Source of the DNA: Dryomyza anilis
Lineage: Eukaryota > Arthropoda > Insecta > Diptera > Dryomyzidae
Length of the DNA stretch: 64,000 nt
Reading direction: 5' to 3'
Assembly: GCA_951804985.1 (NCBI GenBank)
Contig: OX638130.1
Coordinates: 102,674,540-102,738,539 of the forward strand
Below are positions 63,625 to 64,000 of this stretch, piece by piece. The number at the start of each line of letters is the position of its first letter. The first letter of the stretch is position 1. The notes under the pieces were generated by a model. It saw only the letters and a list, made by a program, of their open reading frames with translations. It did not search any database and was not told where the DNA came from. The position numbers and the translations under genes are program-made.

Positions 63625-64000
63625 TGCAACAGGAACGCTACAAAAGTAGAGAGAAAGTGACAGCAAACGACGCCATATTTCTTGCAGCTCTTTTGACATT
63701 TCTCTTCAGTAAGGTTTGCCATTTGCCATGATGGAAAGATATACGTGCCAACAACGAGTCGAAATTATTAAAATTTACTACCGAAATTCGGAGTCAGTGG
63801 CCTCAACGTTAAGAGCGCAACGTCCAATTTATGGTCGTCATAATCGTCCTAGCAGATCAACAATTGAACGTCTAGTGGAAAAATTTGAATCCACAAGCAG
63901 TACGAAGTGTTCCCGTGCCAGTGAGACAAAAAAGTGCCCGTAGTGTCGAGAATATTGCTGCCGCTGAGGCTTCAGTTGAAGAAAGCCCAAATGTGTCTCT
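63625..64000 (+). mobile_element. 5' part of the coding family B transposon
   Basis: The leader gcaacaggaacgctacaaaa, cagcaaacgacgccatattt, ttgacatttctcttcagtaa and gtttgccatttgccatgatgg matches the arms of the foldback copies. It then continues into the transposase frame without inversion. The outermost gggtttttc terminus is missing or mutated. The element runs off the window. Confidence 0.8.
63728..64000 (+). pseudogene. Transposase N-terminus (DUF4817-type HTH), one frameshift, cut by window end
   Basis: Start ATG at 63728 (MMERYTCQQRVEIIKIYY...), with a second ATG three bases on. I recognise the pattern ERYT.QQRVEIIKIYYRN, RPIYGRHNRPSRSTIERLVEKFE as the helix-turn-helix (DUF4817) start of insect TA-inserting transposases, which would bind the element's own ends. 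The frame stops at 63943 after FESTSSTK. However, the next frame, from about 63910, reads VPVPVRQKSARSVENIAAAE and stays open to the window end. That is the expected continuation, so one small indel near 63895-63910 breaks the gene. The catalytic DDE region lies outside the window. Confidence 0.8.

Overview
This is nuclear DNA of a higher (schizophoran) fly. It is very AT-rich, almost free of genes and crowded with transposon relics. The one recognisable host gene is the last coding exon (5821-6550, plus strand) of a G-protein-coupled receptor whose sequence I recognise as the dipteran sex peptide/myoinhibitory peptide receptor (SPR). Its splice acceptor splits the arginine codon of the DRY motif, so the upstream exons lie left of the window and bases 1-5820 are intron. 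The exon encodes TM4 to TM7 and a tail ending in ETVL. Two stop codons in tandem are followed by 51 more open codons in the same frame, in an unusually GC-rich stretch.

The left part (1-23.5 kb) is a mosaic of mobile-element remains: AT-rich terminal-inverted-repeat elements with nested insertions (family A), short foldback elements made from the 5' end of a TA-inserting transposon (family B), a 'TATACCC' repeat (family C), two non-autonomous Helitrons carrying a 15-bp minisatellite, tRNA-derived SINEs and several minisatellites. Two loci, 15.3-15.8 kb and 17.2-17.5 kb, carry a 99-100-bp repeat in which each good unit contains a consensus heat-shock element. Five strong sites lie in register in the first array, with two more and a degenerate one in the second.

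The centre (about 23.57-57.91 kb, more than half the window) is one uninterrupted satellite array with a 149-bp monomer. It shows several levels of higher-order duplication, with offsets of 447, 652, 730, 1473, 3099 and 5509 bp. Every full monomer has a TATAAAA motif. No long open frame exists in this block. One sub-region has many single-base homopolymer indels and looks poorly polished.

The right part (57.9-64 kb) starts with an inverted copy of the family C repeat next to the array edge. AT-rich unique sequence, a three-copy 55-bp repeat and a large inverted repeat follow. At the window edge is the 5' end of a longer family B element, with a transposase reading frame (DUF4817-type helix-turn-helix start) broken by one frameshift. 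This coding copy explains the foldback elements: they contain its leader and first codons as an inverted duplication.

I identified no operon, rRNA gene, functional tRNA gene or CRISPR array. All family names come from reading the sequence; no database was searched.
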